Assembly: GCA_965153355.1 (NCBI GenBank)
Contig: OZ231126.1
Span: forward strand, 86,304,001 to 86,368,000
Reading direction: 5' to 3'
DNA: 64,000 nt
From: Flaccisagitta enflata
Lineage: Eukaryota > Chaetognatha > Sagittoidea > Aphragmophora
How positions within the stretch are numbered: position 1 is the stretch's first letter; every line of letters begins with the position of its first letter. Under the pieces are notes generated by a model, which saw nothing but the letters and a program-made list of their open reading frames with translations, did not search any database and had not been told where the DNA came from. Positions 34,240-45,213 of the stretch are shown in pieces. The position numbers and the translations under genes were made by a program.

Positions 34240-34910
34240 GGAATTTTACGAGAAAATGCCGTTAAATGCCGTAAAAAGCCGTAAAAATGGCATTTTTGAC
34301 CAATATATCGGATTTAACTGATTTGGGAACAGCGACTCTCATCGGATAATGCTGACATGGCACTGACACACATTCATGCAAAGATTCAAGTGAAGCTGTC
34401 ACCATAGGGTATCATTTCATGCCGTAAAATGCCATAAAAATGGCGTTTTTGACCGTTATATCAAATTTGACTGATTCAAAAACAGCTACTCTTGTCAGAT
34501 GATGCTGAAATGGCACTGACACATGTTCTCACATAGATTCAAGTAAAGCCATCATCATAGGATATCATTTTATGCCGTAAAATGCTGTAAAATGCCGTAA
34601 AAATGGCATTTTTGACCGTTATATCAGATTTAACTGATTCAAAAACAGCGACTCTTGTCTGTTAATGCTGACATGGCACTGACACACATTCACGCAGAGA
34701 TTCAAGTAAAGCCGTCACCATAGGGTGCCATTTTATGCCGTAAAATGCCGTAAAATACGGTAATATGCCGTAATTTGCCGTAAAAATGGCATTTTTGACC
34801 GTTATGATATATTTGACTGTGTCAAAAATAGCGACTTTCGTCTGATAATGCTAATATGGTACTGACACACATTCACCATAGGGTATCATCTTGAAATGCC
34901 GTTAGAAGTG
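34240..34910 (+). repeat. Four tandem ~165-bp units with GCCGTAAAA motif
   Basis: Each unit has one to five ATGCCGTAAAA motifs, ATGGCATTTTTGACCGTTAT, TTAACTGATTCAAAAACAGC, GACTCTTGTC and ATGGCACTGACACACATTCA. It lies inside the left half of the foldback element. The fourth unit is shortened. Confidence 0.85.
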
Positions 34911-35191
34911 CATTTTTGACCGTTTTTTTCGATGATACCATCTCATTAAGCATGACATTCACTTGAGAACTACCAGAAAATGGATATTGTGTCATAATGC
35001 GCTCACATATTTGTGTTTCAAAGTGGAGCAAAATTTGAGGTTGTAATTTGCCGTTGGTGTTTTTTGGCAGTTTTTAAGGTGAATCTGCCCAAGAAGCTGC
35101 CCAACCAGATTAGGCGCTGAGAAACATTCATGCAAAAATTTGAGTCAACTTGTCATCAATCAATCTAGAGTGTTTCTCTTTTATGAGGTGC

Positions 35192-35265
<74 letters not shown>

Positions 35266-35426
35266 CTCTCTCAAAAAATCAAGCACTCGCAAAATGTGGT
35301 CCTTATTTATGGCGATTTCATCTATGGCAGATTGAAAGAGAATTGAAATGTCACTACGCATATGCATTTGTAAGCTTGTTGGCGTTTGCGTGTACGTGTT
35401 TGAAAATGCGCACGCGCATGTGTGTG

Positions 35427-35495
<69 letters not shown>
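35192..35495. repeat. Facing AC and TG microsatellites
   Basis: (AC)n at 35192-35263 and (TG)n at 35419-35495 are complementary and lie near the centre of the 34121-36480 foldback, separated by about 155 bp. Confidence 0.95.
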
Positions 35496-35497
<2 letters not shown>

Positions 35498-36734
35498 TTG
35501 AAATGCCTTTTTACTGGCAATTTACGGCATATTGATGTATAGAATGATAGTGTGTTGACTCAGGTTTTTGCATGGATGGCTCCCAGTGCCTCATCATCAA
35601 TGTTTTATCAATTTCTGACAAAGGAGCGGTGCTTTGGATTAACAGTACCCAGTAAATCATCAAGATCATCATATTACAGCCCTTAACGGCATTTTAATCA
35701 ATCACAATGCTATATTTTGAAATTGTAACATAAGTGAGTCTCAGGCCTAAATATCCACATTCTAGTGGTTTTCAAAGAAACGTTGTGGTATCTTAGTGAA
35801 AAACACCTGAAAAATGGTTTAAAATGCCGAGTTTACGGCATTTTTACGGCAAAAAAATGATATCACGGGCTAACCTGAGTATTTGCAAATATACATTCTA
35901 GGGCTATTTTATCATTGTCTAAATAATATATGATGAGTGTAGTGGTGTTTTCAGCAAATTTGCCCCAAAAAATGCCAAAAATGCTATCTTTACGGTGATT
36001 TACGATCTTTTACGGCATTTAATTGAGACTAATTATCTGAGCTACAATTTACAATTTACTTATGCGAGTGTCCTAGGCCCTAATACCTATTTTCTGGCAC
36101 TTAATGAATTACTGTCAACCTTCCTGAGAGGCTAAGACCGAAAAAACGGTCAAAAATGGTTTTTTTACGGCAAATTACGACATGAAATTATGTCTAATGG
36201 TGACATCTTTACTTCAGTCTCTGCAGATATGTGTCACTGTGCTAGATCAACACTGTTGGGCTCCAGCCGCTGTTTTTGAGCTAGTTTAACATGACAAAAT
36301 CATCAAAAATACTATTTTACGGCTTTTTTACGGCATTTAACGGCATTTTCTCGTAAAAATCCCAACAGATTTTTTTGTTTTTTGCCTGGTTACATTCGTC
36401 AACATGTATATAACAGCCATGCATGGGTGGCAATGCTGAGGAATTTTTTAAAAGTTACCTCAGTTAAGAAGGGGCGTGATGTAAGGGGGATAGGTTGTGA
36501 AAATTCCTGGTGGGAGATATTTGGCATCAAAATTTGTTGCCTTTTCCAGCATAGGTTAATAAACATTTAATTTTTTTTTCTCTGAAACGGCCAAAGAAGC
36601 CATGAAATTTTTTTTGGTATAAGATTACATGGTTATGGATGTAGACGGTTGTTTCTGCGGGCCAAAAACTGTTGTTTTGATGCCTATAGTAGTACAAAAA
36701 TGCCTCGAATAACAATCGGGTCTACTCAGTTCTC

Positions 36735-36968
36735 CATGTCATAAGAGGGTGTGTCCCTTGGTAGGTAGGTTTGTCTGTCTGTCTGTCTGTATGGAACGCG
36801 AAAATTTTGATGACGCGAAATCGACTGAAAAACGGATTTCTGACCATCACAGCTCCTGCCTGGCGTCAATACAGCCCCCGCCCACCCATTTACTGCCCCT
36901 GCCCACTCGCATCACTGCCCCTGCCCACCAGCAGCGACTACGGATTGGCCGTGTATCCGGCCTTGTTT
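36735..36968 (+). mobile_element. HINE-like element with damaged 5' hairpin
   Basis: CATAAGAGGGTGTGTCCCTT, a (GTCT)n tract, three CTGCCCCTGCCCACC core units, CAGCAGCGACTACGGATTGG, and GTGTATCCGGCCTTGTTTTT. The 5' stem is not recognisable upstream of ATAAGAGG. Confidence 0.6.
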
Positions 36969-36975
36969 TTCTGGT

Positions 36976-36979
36976 TCTG

Positions 36980-37034
<55 letters not shown>

Positions 37035-37144
37035 GTTTTGGCTTTGTCCAATGGCGTTGTCTGGCTTGGTTATGACGTTCTTCCATTGGTCCTCATTCAT
37101 AATCCATAAACTCTATGCGGCCGGCCTCTCCACGTTTTAGTCAC

Positions 37145-37233
<89 letters not shown>
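36976..37233 (+). repeat. Two CT microsatellites
   Basis: (CT)n at 36976-37032 and 37149-37233 flank about 115 bp of unique sequence. Confidence 0.95.
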
Positions 37234-37235
<2 letters not shown>

Positions 37236-37681
37236 GCGCGCCGGCCCCTAGTTATGCGCTGCCAATCATAACCGGTTTCGTCTTCTGCTTTTCCCTTTTT
37301 GCCGGCCATCGCAATTTTTGCGTCGAGGCGTCAAAATGACGCGTCGAAAAAATGGAAACGGGAGAAAAGGAAAAGTAGGTTTGGTTTGCTTCGAATAGAA
37401 ACTCAAATTGTGAGACACTAAGACAGCGGTACTGCAACCAAATTAGATCAACCAGGAGCAGCACGTTCTTGTATCCGGTCAGGTCCCGTGATTTGCCTTT
37501 TGATGCTCAGCGGTCAACCATTCAAAAGCGAAAAATAAATAAGGGAGGGTTAGGGCTGGGATAGCTAAAATGAAGTTTGCCCAAGCGGGATTAATGGGAT
37601 TTACAAGGGCGGGTGCTCCTCTGCATGATAGCCGAGCTACAAACTCCATATTGGTCCCATTTTAAAGATAAAATGCAGATC

Positions 37682-37889
37682 TTTTTGAGTTGCGGACACG
37701 CAACTCTTTAAGAGGCTTTGTCCGTCCGTTGGTCCATCCGTCAGTCCATCAGTAATGATTGAGTCGAAATGTGGAAAAACGAGCGTTTTGGATACTTTCT
37801 GTGCGTGTTTGTGTGGTTGATGGAATTTAGATTTGGACGCCCCTGCTCACCCGTCCACAACGATATTGCGATCCCGCGTCACTTGTTTA
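37682..37889 (+). mobile_element. HINE-like element, GTTGCGGAC subfamily
   Basis: 5' TTTTTGAGTTGCGGACACGC, then AACTCTTTAAGAGGC and a GTCC tract. The core is CCCCTGCTCACCC. 3' GTCCACAACG has one mismatch to the inverse of the 5' stem, then ATATTGCGATCCCGCGTCAC and TTGTTT. Confidence 0.7.
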
Positions 37890-38120
37890 TATTTTTCATG
37901 AGCAAGAGAGATAAGATAAAGAAAAGCAAAGGAGAAATTGACTTATTGTAGTGACAGATCCCGACTTCAGCCATAGTTTTCAAGTGACATTGTTCAATTC
38001 GCAAAGTTTTCCTTTGAGTACAAAACTTTAGGTATAAAAGAAAGTTTCTAATGAAAATCATTCGCTTATATGATCTTACTTGATCATATTATCTACTCAA
38101 GCAGGGTGAACATATAATAA

Positions 38121-38250
38121 AAACAAGGCCGGATACACGACGAGACGGTCGCGGAGGGTTGGGGAGGGGCCGTAATGCAAAACCGCTCGAAATTATGAAA
38201 TATTTGTAACGCACCGACACGGTGTAGAGTCGCGTGTTCCCGACAAAAAA
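38121..38250 (-). mobile_element. Short HINE-like element
   Basis: On the minus strand: TTTTTTGTCGGGAACACGCG, then ACTCTACACCGTGTCGG, GAGCGGTTTTGCATTACGGC, CTCCGCGACC and GTGTATCCGGCCTTGTTTTT. The GTCC tract is nearly absent. Confidence 0.65.
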
Positions 38251-38458
38251 TGGCCGAATGATAATTTCTACCCTCTTTTTGTTTGATTATGATAGTAACT
38301 GGGTAATCATAATATGATAGTCTAGTCTCAGTATTCTGTACAAAAACTGCTCTCCGATATTATTCTATTTTACAATTAGCTATATTCTCAACCAAAAATC
38401 ATAGTTGACATGATGTCAAATTTTGGCTTCCCCTTACTTCTTAATGTCTCTCCCATCA

Positions 38459-38543
<85 letters not shown>

Positions 38544-38760
38544 GCTGCTCGCCTGCCTTTTTTTTCTCGATCTCCCTCTTTTTCTTTTTCTTTTTCTTTT
38601 TCTTTTTCTTTTTCTTTTTCTTTTTCTTTTTCTTTTTCTTTTTCTTTTTCTTTTTTCTTCTTCTTCTTCTTTATCTTTTACTTCTTGTTCTTCTTCACCT
38701 TTTCTACTGCTTTCGTCTGTTTCTTCTTTTTCCTTTCTTTCTTCCTCTTCTTCTCCTTCA
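38459..38760 (+). repeat. TTG array, TTTTTC array and TTC-rich tract
   Basis: (TTG)n of about 85 bp, then (TTTTTC)n of about 80 bp, then irregular TTC. The strand is almost purely pyrimidine after 38560. Confidence 0.95.
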
Positions 38761-38809
38761 ACTTCTCCTTCTCTCACTCTTTTTTCTTCTCCCCCCCGAC
38801 TCCTCCATC

Positions 38810-39120
38810 TTCTCATCGAGCTTCCAAACAAAAGTGCGGCGGCTGGGATAAAAATTCCCGAAACCCCGGAATTCAGCCGGCGCACAGGAAAATAATCCCG
38901 CCATCTAAATGCATGGAACGGCGGCAAAAACGGTGGTCGGCGGCGGAGGAAGGCTCGCCTCTGCTCTTGCAAAGGGCCAAGACCCCAAAATCCACACCAT
39001 TTCCATTCCGCGACTATTATTATGCCAGATGGATGGACATAGGAGCAACGCGGGCGGGGGAAAAAATCCCCATATCGAGATGAGGAAAACGGAAGGAACG
39101 GAAGGAGAGGCGTGGACGGC
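38810..39120. other. GC-richer unique stretch between microsatellites
   Basis: GC-rich sequence (for example CGGCGGCAAAAACGGTGGTC) with open frames on both strands but no domain. It could hold a promoter or untranslated exon, which I cannot support further. Confidence 0.25.
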
Positions 39121-39123
39121 TGT

Positions 39124-39377
<254 letters not shown>

Positions 39378-39639
39378 GGCCACCCAGCCGTCGACAGAAA
39401 ACTTCGCCTCGGTCAGTCATACAAGGAAAAGCACGAACGAACGAATTTAATCTGTTTGAACTGGAACCACTTGATATTGAGGAGCAGCAAAGATAGCCAA
39501 ACACCGAAGCAGATTTGCATGTAATATCGGAATGATTATATTTGCTGCAACGAAAGCTGCAACTCGCCTTGTTTGTCTTCTTTCTTGTAAACATCTGACG
39601 ACGCTCTCAAATCAATCGACTTGTTTTATGCCAGTTTAA

Positions 39640-40560
39640 ATCTTTTTAACAACAATAAATGGTGCAATGCACTCTCCGCTTCATATCCGTTGGTTTGTCC
39701 GTCAATCCGTAGGTTGGATATCGGTGAAAAATCGCTCAGGGGTAGATATCTGATACTGTCCGATTGCCCTTCTTCTGCTTCATCAACGCCTCATTCAGCC
39801 CCCTTCAGAGTTCAGAGGGATATTTTACGATCCCCTTTGAAATAAAACGTGATATTTTTTTAAGTTAAAAAAGTCAAACTCAAAGAAATACATTTTCGCG
39901 AGGTCCCTCTTGATGATGAGACAATTGAGACATTTTCATGGAACTCCCTTTCTCAATCTTTACTTGCGACGTATCGCGCGCGAGTGGCGATTTTAAATTG
40001 CTCCTCCATTTCTTTTTCTCTTTTTCATTTATTCGGCTTCTGGTGGCATATCAAAGTTTTACAGCCACATCCAAGCTTATCTGAATTTATGGGTATTACT
40101 TGCCACGTGCGATGAAATCAACGTGCGAGTGCACGCAAAGGCGCACGTACGCGCTCCAGCGCAACTTGGCCATGGTGGCAGCAGTGGGGGTGACGGCGGT
40201 TAGTGGCAGCGGCGGGAGGGGGTGGTGGAGACATCGGAGGTGGTGATTTTGCGTGGCGGCGGTTGTGGCGGGTAAGAAAAGATAATTGCAACGACGAGAG
40301 CGGTGGCAATGATGGTTGAGCCACGCAAACAGCGACTGAGCCGGATGTGGTGGTGGCAGCGTGGCGGGGTTGTTAGTGGTCACGTGGTGGCTAAGGTGGG
40401 GTTGGAAGCGCCGGCGTTTTTGTTGGTGACAGTGAGGTGGGTGAAAATAGGCGATGGTAGAAGCAGTGCGGCCATCTTGGTTTCCTTTCGGTCCCGAGCG
40501 CGTAAAATTGAATCTCGAGTTTATGTCAGAGATCTGAGATTCTGAGATCGAAGCAATCAC
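39640..40560. other. Unassigned stretch, GC-rich at 40110-40420
   Basis: 40110-40420 has many GGC, GGT and GTG triplets and several CpG. Frames exist on both strands without a recognisable domain. 39690-39730 has a weak GTCC-like HINE remnant. Confidence 0.3.
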
Positions 40561-40590
40561 ATAAATTTGATGAAAACGTCGGAAAGGGAA

Positions 40591-40594
<4 letters not shown>

Positions 40595-40683
<89 letters not shown>
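40595..40683 (+). repeat. GA microsatellite
   Basis: Pure (GA)n of about 88 bp. Confidence 0.97.
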
Positions 40684-40686
<3 letters not shown>

Positions 40687-40920
40687 GTGGCGGGAAATTT
40701 GAGTGTCTTTGAATTTGGAAATCGTTTATTTACTCGGGCGTCAAAGAGCGTTCGTTAAATGGAAGTACGCCGGACAAAAGAAATCTTTCTTTCTTTTGGT
40801 CGCGTGCACTCGACCTTACATCTTGCTCTACACTCAAATGCTTGACTAAGAACCTTGTTTATGTGAACATTGAGGCTCAGGTGAGGAACGACAAAAGAAA
40901 AAGTTTAATAATATTATCAG

Positions 40921-41090
40921 CAGGCCTTAATTTAGAGCGTGCCCGCGTGCCCGAGGCACTCTGTCATACTGTCGAGCACGCTGTTTTTGGTGATGGCGTG
41001 CCTGGCTGGCACTCTCTCATCTCATTGGGCTAACTGAATTTCATAGGGATTGGTATTTTTTATTTGATTGCTTAAAGAATGATCATTGCT
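40921..41090 (+). mobile_element. 5' end of an hAT-like element, GTGCCCG version
   Basis: CAGGCCTTAATTTAGAGCGT, then GCCCGCGTGCCCGAGGCACT. It aligns with the start of 26279-27009, but GAGCCCG and GGCTC are replaced by GTGCCCG and GGCAC. No right terminus was found before the CTTT repeat at 41107. Confidence 0.6.
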
Positions 41091-41106
41091 TCATTCAATC
41101 TTTCTT

Positions 41107-41112
41107 TTGTTC

Positions 41113-41155
<43 letters not shown>

Positions 41156-41160
41156 TCATT
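41107..41160 (+). repeat. CTTT microsatellite
   Basis: (CTTT)n of about 50 bp. Confidence 0.95.
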
Positions 41161-41189
41161 CATAAATTTATTCATTTTTCCATTCACTT

Positions 41190-42557
41190 ATTCACACGCG
41201 ACACTACTAGTGTTCGCAAAAGCAGTGGAATTTTTTTCTGCTAGCAGAAAGCAGAAAAAATATTTTTCTGCGAGCACTGCCAGCAGTAAAGAGCAGTACT
41301 ACATGTGTATATATAAACTTACTGTTATGCCTTATTACCACCCAAAAATGATTAAAAACTACCAAAGAAGAGAAAGTGTAATGGACTTTTGACACATTTG
41401 CATCAAATCAGGCAACGACAAGGCCAGCAACAAGACCATATACATGACACCACTGTCTTGGATGGCTAGGCAAGGACACATCACTGTCATTATTATGCAA
41501 AAAAAATTACCAAGGGACTGACCAACAGACAATGAGTCCTGTGTCTCAAAAAAAGAATTGAATATGGAGATAGATGTTTTAGGAAGGGGAAAGTTTTAGT
41601 ATCTTCCCATCATTAGTATAGGAGGAGCATGAGAAGGTTGCCAAGATAGATATGGTCTTCATCAGGCGGCCACCATATTCATCAGGTATTTTCTTATGGT
41701 CTGCATATTTCAGAAAATAGACAGAAATTGGTTACCCGTTTCCCACATTACTTTTTGATTTCTCATGAATCTCTGCAGTGGGAGTATTTTCTGAGAAAGG
41801 ATATTACTTAGTAAAGGGTCCAGATTAAACACCTTCAAGAGCTCCTAAGGCTCTTGTCTCTGCATAAGATAGTTTTGGTGGTAATGTTATCCAACTTTCA
41901 CAACAATCACTTGGTTTTCAATGAATAATGATGCAGAAAGCAAAACTTTTAAAATACATATTTCATGAATTATTTTATCAGAAATCATTGCAATAAGCAT
42001 CCCAGCTGCACTAGATGCACATTCCTCCTCTTCAAGAGTTGTGGTTGTTTTAGCTGAAAAGGTAATTTTTGTCTAGTCTTGAGTCCAATAGATATTTCCA
42101 ATTTAGCATGTCTCTTTGATTCTGGCTGTATTCCATTAGTTCAAGGTAATTATCATGAACAGCCTTTACATATATATGTTAAAAATTATCATTTTCTGAT
42201 GATTTCGTAGTCATTCAAATAAAAAAAAAGAGAGCAAAAGAAATAATTTTTAGATAATTGATTTTGATTTTTACTGGGAAATGGACAGAAAAGTATCAAA
42301 ATATTAGAATTTTCACTGCTACTTACTGCTAGCAGCTGAAAATTTTCTGCTAGCAGAGCAGTTTCAAATTACTGCAAGCAGCACTGCTAGCAAATTGCCT
42401 GCTCGTGCGAACACTAGGTCACACTACACCTTGCCGTGTCGGTTGGTCGGTAAGTCCGTCCGTCCGTCCGTCCGTTACATTTTTGAATTCCGGGCAGTTT
42501 TTGCATTGCTGCTCCTGCCCAACCGTCCGCGACTGTCTTGCCGTGTATCCGGCCTTG
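41190..42557 (+). mobile_element. HINE-like element interrupted by an hAT element
   Basis: CACGCGACACTAC before 41208 continues after 42416 as CACACTACACCTTGCCGTGT, then GGTC/GTCC repeats, the CTGCTCCTGCCCAACC core, GTCCGCGACTGTCTTG and GTGTATCCGGCCTTGTTTT. Removing the hAT insertion restores a family member apart from its damaged 5' stem. Confidence 0.6.
41208..42416. mobile_element. Non-autonomous hAT-like element with GCAG motifs
   Basis: Ends TAGTGTTCGCA and TGCGAACACTA. An imperfect 8-bp duplication, GACACTAC/CACACTAC, is offset by about 3 bases at the right. Both ends are rich in CTGCTAGCAG and AGCAG motifs, typical of subterminal transposase-binding clusters in hAT elements. The roughly 800-bp interior has no long frame. 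Confidence 0.75.
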
Positions 42558-42800
42558 TTTTTAGATGCGTCCTCGCATCTCTATAAGAGGGTTTGTCCGT
42601 CCGTCCGTCCGTCCGTCGGTCGGTCCGTCCGTCCGTCCGTTACGCCTGTGCAAAAACCGCGGTTTTTGGCCGTTTTCGGCCACGACGAGATCCTACACTG
42701 AATCTACTGCAAGACAAACATGATTTGAGATCCTCCATTACTACTCTTGTTGTTCCATCTGTCTGTTTGTCCATCTGTCAATCCATATGTGTCACATGAT
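42557..42800 (+). mobile_element. HINE-like element, GATGCG subfamily, tandem after the previous one
   Basis: TTTTTAGATGCGTCCTCGCA, then TCTCTATAAGAGGGTTTGTC and a (GTCC)n tract, begins exactly where the preceding element ends in GGCCTTGTTTT. The 3' end is unclear. Confidence 0.6.
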
Positions 42801-42849
42801 CAATATACGCAGAGACACAGTCTGGACGCATCGTTGCCAGTTCGGGCTT

Positions 42850-42912
42850 GTTATTTTTAGCATTGCCCTAGCAACTCTACAATGGACAGTGTCCGTCCGT
42901 TGCTCTGTCCAC
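42850..42912 (+). mobile_element. HINE-like 5' fragment
   Basis: TTATTTTTAGCATTGCCCTA, then GCAACTCTACAATGGACAGT and GTCCGTCCGTTG. Short and diverged. Confidence 0.4.
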
Positions 42913-43054
42913 CCTTGTCTTCTTTTTTTGAAACACTGAGCGCATTTCATTGATTGTATTTCTTCGTTCGCAAAAAAGATTCTACGCACAAAAGAAAAAG
43001 CCAACAAACCTCACTCGCGGGACATCTAATGCAATCAAAGTAAAGCTAGTCATG

Positions 43055-43250
43055 TTGTCACCAATGATTACCTATGATGACCGATTACCCGTAACTACCG
43101 AAAATTACCTGTGACATCATTACCTGTAATTACCCATAACTACTTATGATTACCAATAATTACCAGTAATAACCATAAATCCATAATTATCTATAATACC
43201 CTATGACTAACCATAAATACAATTACCTATAAATGACCTTTAATTACGTA
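43055..43250 (+). repeat. Degenerate ATTACC(T/C)(A/G)TAA repeat
   Basis: Around fifteen loosely spaced copies of an ATTACCTGTAATTACC-like 10-13 bp unit. Confidence 0.75.
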
Positions 43251-43359
43251 CATGAATGATAATGATTAATCGGGACAAATTTATTACGTAAAACAGGTTA
43301 GAAATGACTTTTTAAGGTCCTATTCTATTCAAACAATGACAAGGTACGGTGCGTTTTGA

Positions 43360-43434
43360 TGAGGTGACCGACCGATCGACCGACCGACCTAACAACCTCT
43401 AGAATCGCGTTCGACGTTCACGCGACTAAAAACC
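43360..43434 (-). mobile_element. HINE-like 5' fragment, GTCGCG subfamily
   Basis: On the minus strand: TTTTTAGTCGCGTGAACGTC, GAACGCGATTCTAGAGG and a (GGTC)n tract. Confidence 0.5.
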
Positions 43435-44269
43435 TCTGAATCTGGAAACCAAAGAAGCGAGAAAGATTAGGTTTCGGCAGGTGGTTGCAGACAAGTCTCA
43501 GGAGAAGCTCATGTATTACTCCGAAAATAATGATTCCCTTGTTGTTTCGAAATTCAGAAAGAGACCAGATATATTTCTTGGAAAAGCGGAGATCTCGGTT
43601 GGTGAAATGGGTGACAGAAGCGTATGTGTTCGCATTGTGTTTTAATAATCAAAATTTGTTGTGCTTTAATTAAATTTAACAGATAAGATGGGTAGTGAGA
43701 TGATTGGAAATTAAGGCAATGTCAGTGTAAGATCACCGTCTTTTTAAATGTCAAAAATTCAGAATTATAGTCAAATGGAATTGAAGCTTAAAATGAATAT
43801 GTTGCATTCATAAAGTGAAAAAATATAGCTATATTGGGAACACCCTCCCATTTAAAAATTCTAATTCAAATTTTGAATGTTGTATAGTTAAGAAACAAAA
43901 AATTTACCATGAATTGAATATAGCGCAGAAAGGTCGAAACTTATGGAGTTTTTTTTGTTTAGACTATTTTTTTGTTGGCCTTCAATCAATCTAGCTACTT
44001 GTTGATCATAATCGTTTTTGAATCTAAGAAAGCTTCAGTATCCATTCAATGCTGCAACGGGATCTCTGCGGACCCCAGCATCCCTTCCTCTCTCTCTTAT
44101 TTTCCGTGCTCGACGTGAAAAAAGTTTGGCTGGCTCGTGTGTTAATTTCCCCAATTCCACGAAATTCTTTTTTCTGAAAGTAATTAGGCGGCTCCATTAT
44201 TTACGGCTGCATTTCAAAGCCTCCATTGGAGATTCAAGATGCTACCTTTCCATTTTCTCAGTCTCGCTT

Positions 44270-44326
44270 TCCTTCTTCTTCTTCTTTTTCTTTTTCTTTT
44301 TCTTTTTCTTTTTCTTTTTCTTTTTC

Positions 44327-44375
<49 letters not shown>

Positions 44376-44607
44376 CTTCTTCTTGTTCTTGTTCCTGTTC
44401 TTTTTTTTTCTTCTTTTTGATGTTGTTGTTTTTCTTGTTTTTCTTGTTTTTCTTGTTCTTCTTCTTCTTCTTCTTCTTCTTCTTCTTCTTCTTCTTCTTC
44501 TTCTTCTTCTTCTTCTTCTTCTTCTTTTTCTTTTTCCTTTGTTGTTTGTTGTTGTTGTTGTGTTCTTGTTTTCTTCTTCTTTGTCACTTATTATTTTTTT
44601 CTTTTTC

Positions 44608-44638
<31 letters not shown>

Positions 44639-44815
44639 TTTTTTTTTCTTTTTCTTCTTTTTCTTCTTCTTCTCATTCTTGTTGTTGTTGTTCTTCTTCT
44701 CTTTCCCGGTGGCGGAACAGTGGAAGAGAGAGAGAAAGAGACACACAGAGAGAGAGAGAGACAGAGAGAGACAGAGAGAGACAGAGAGAGTGAGCATGAG
44801 ACAGAGACATTGGAA
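44270..44815 (+). repeat. Polypyrimidine compound array and GA/GACA tail
   Basis: (TTTTTC)n, (TTG)n, (TTC)n, TTTTTC and TTCTTG blocks run from 44270 to 44705, then GA/GACA to 44815. The 38459-38760 array has the same building blocks in a different order. Confidence 0.95.
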
Positions 44816-45213
44816 TAAACTCACACTGACGAAGATTCCCGCTACGAGGGAAAATTAGGAGAGACTCAGGAGAAAATAATATATTTGCTGGTGATAAGAG
44901 GTTTCTCTTTTCTTCATCATTGTTTAGGATACATTTGGTTTGTGGATAATTGGATTACGTAGTCCTTGAGTCAGTCGGTTGTTCGGGCCGATTCGTGTTA
45001 TAAATGTCAAACACAGATCATTCAACAACGTTTCACTAAAACCACATTAACAGAGAAATTAAGTAGGTAGATTGCATTCAGAAATATTTATCTGTTTTGC
45101 AAATACTAGTTTATTGACAGAGAGGTATTTAAAAGACTAATTGAAAAACAATACTGCCATAACCCATGTACTCACTATTAGTATTACGAGGTCGTGATTG
45201 AATGAGTCGTAAC

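Larger units (their letters stand above)
34121..36480. mobile_element. 2.4-kb foldback element with ~180-bp arms
   Basis: The left arm starts TGTCACGCCCCTTCTTAACT, then GAGGTAACTTTTT and CTCAGCATCGCCACCCATGC, and ends in ACGAGAAAATGCCGTTAAA. The right arm is its inverse with about 10 percent difference. The interior is packed with GCCGTAAAA/TTTTACGGC motifs, an AC tract and a TG tract. No transposase frame was found. The exact termini and target duplication are uncertain. Confidence 0.8.

Noticed and set aside
40096-40560. Minus-strand 154-codon frame with PPP and HH runs
   Set aside because: Comes from a GGC/GGT-rich stretch; the opposite strand is equally open and no domain or splice pattern fits.
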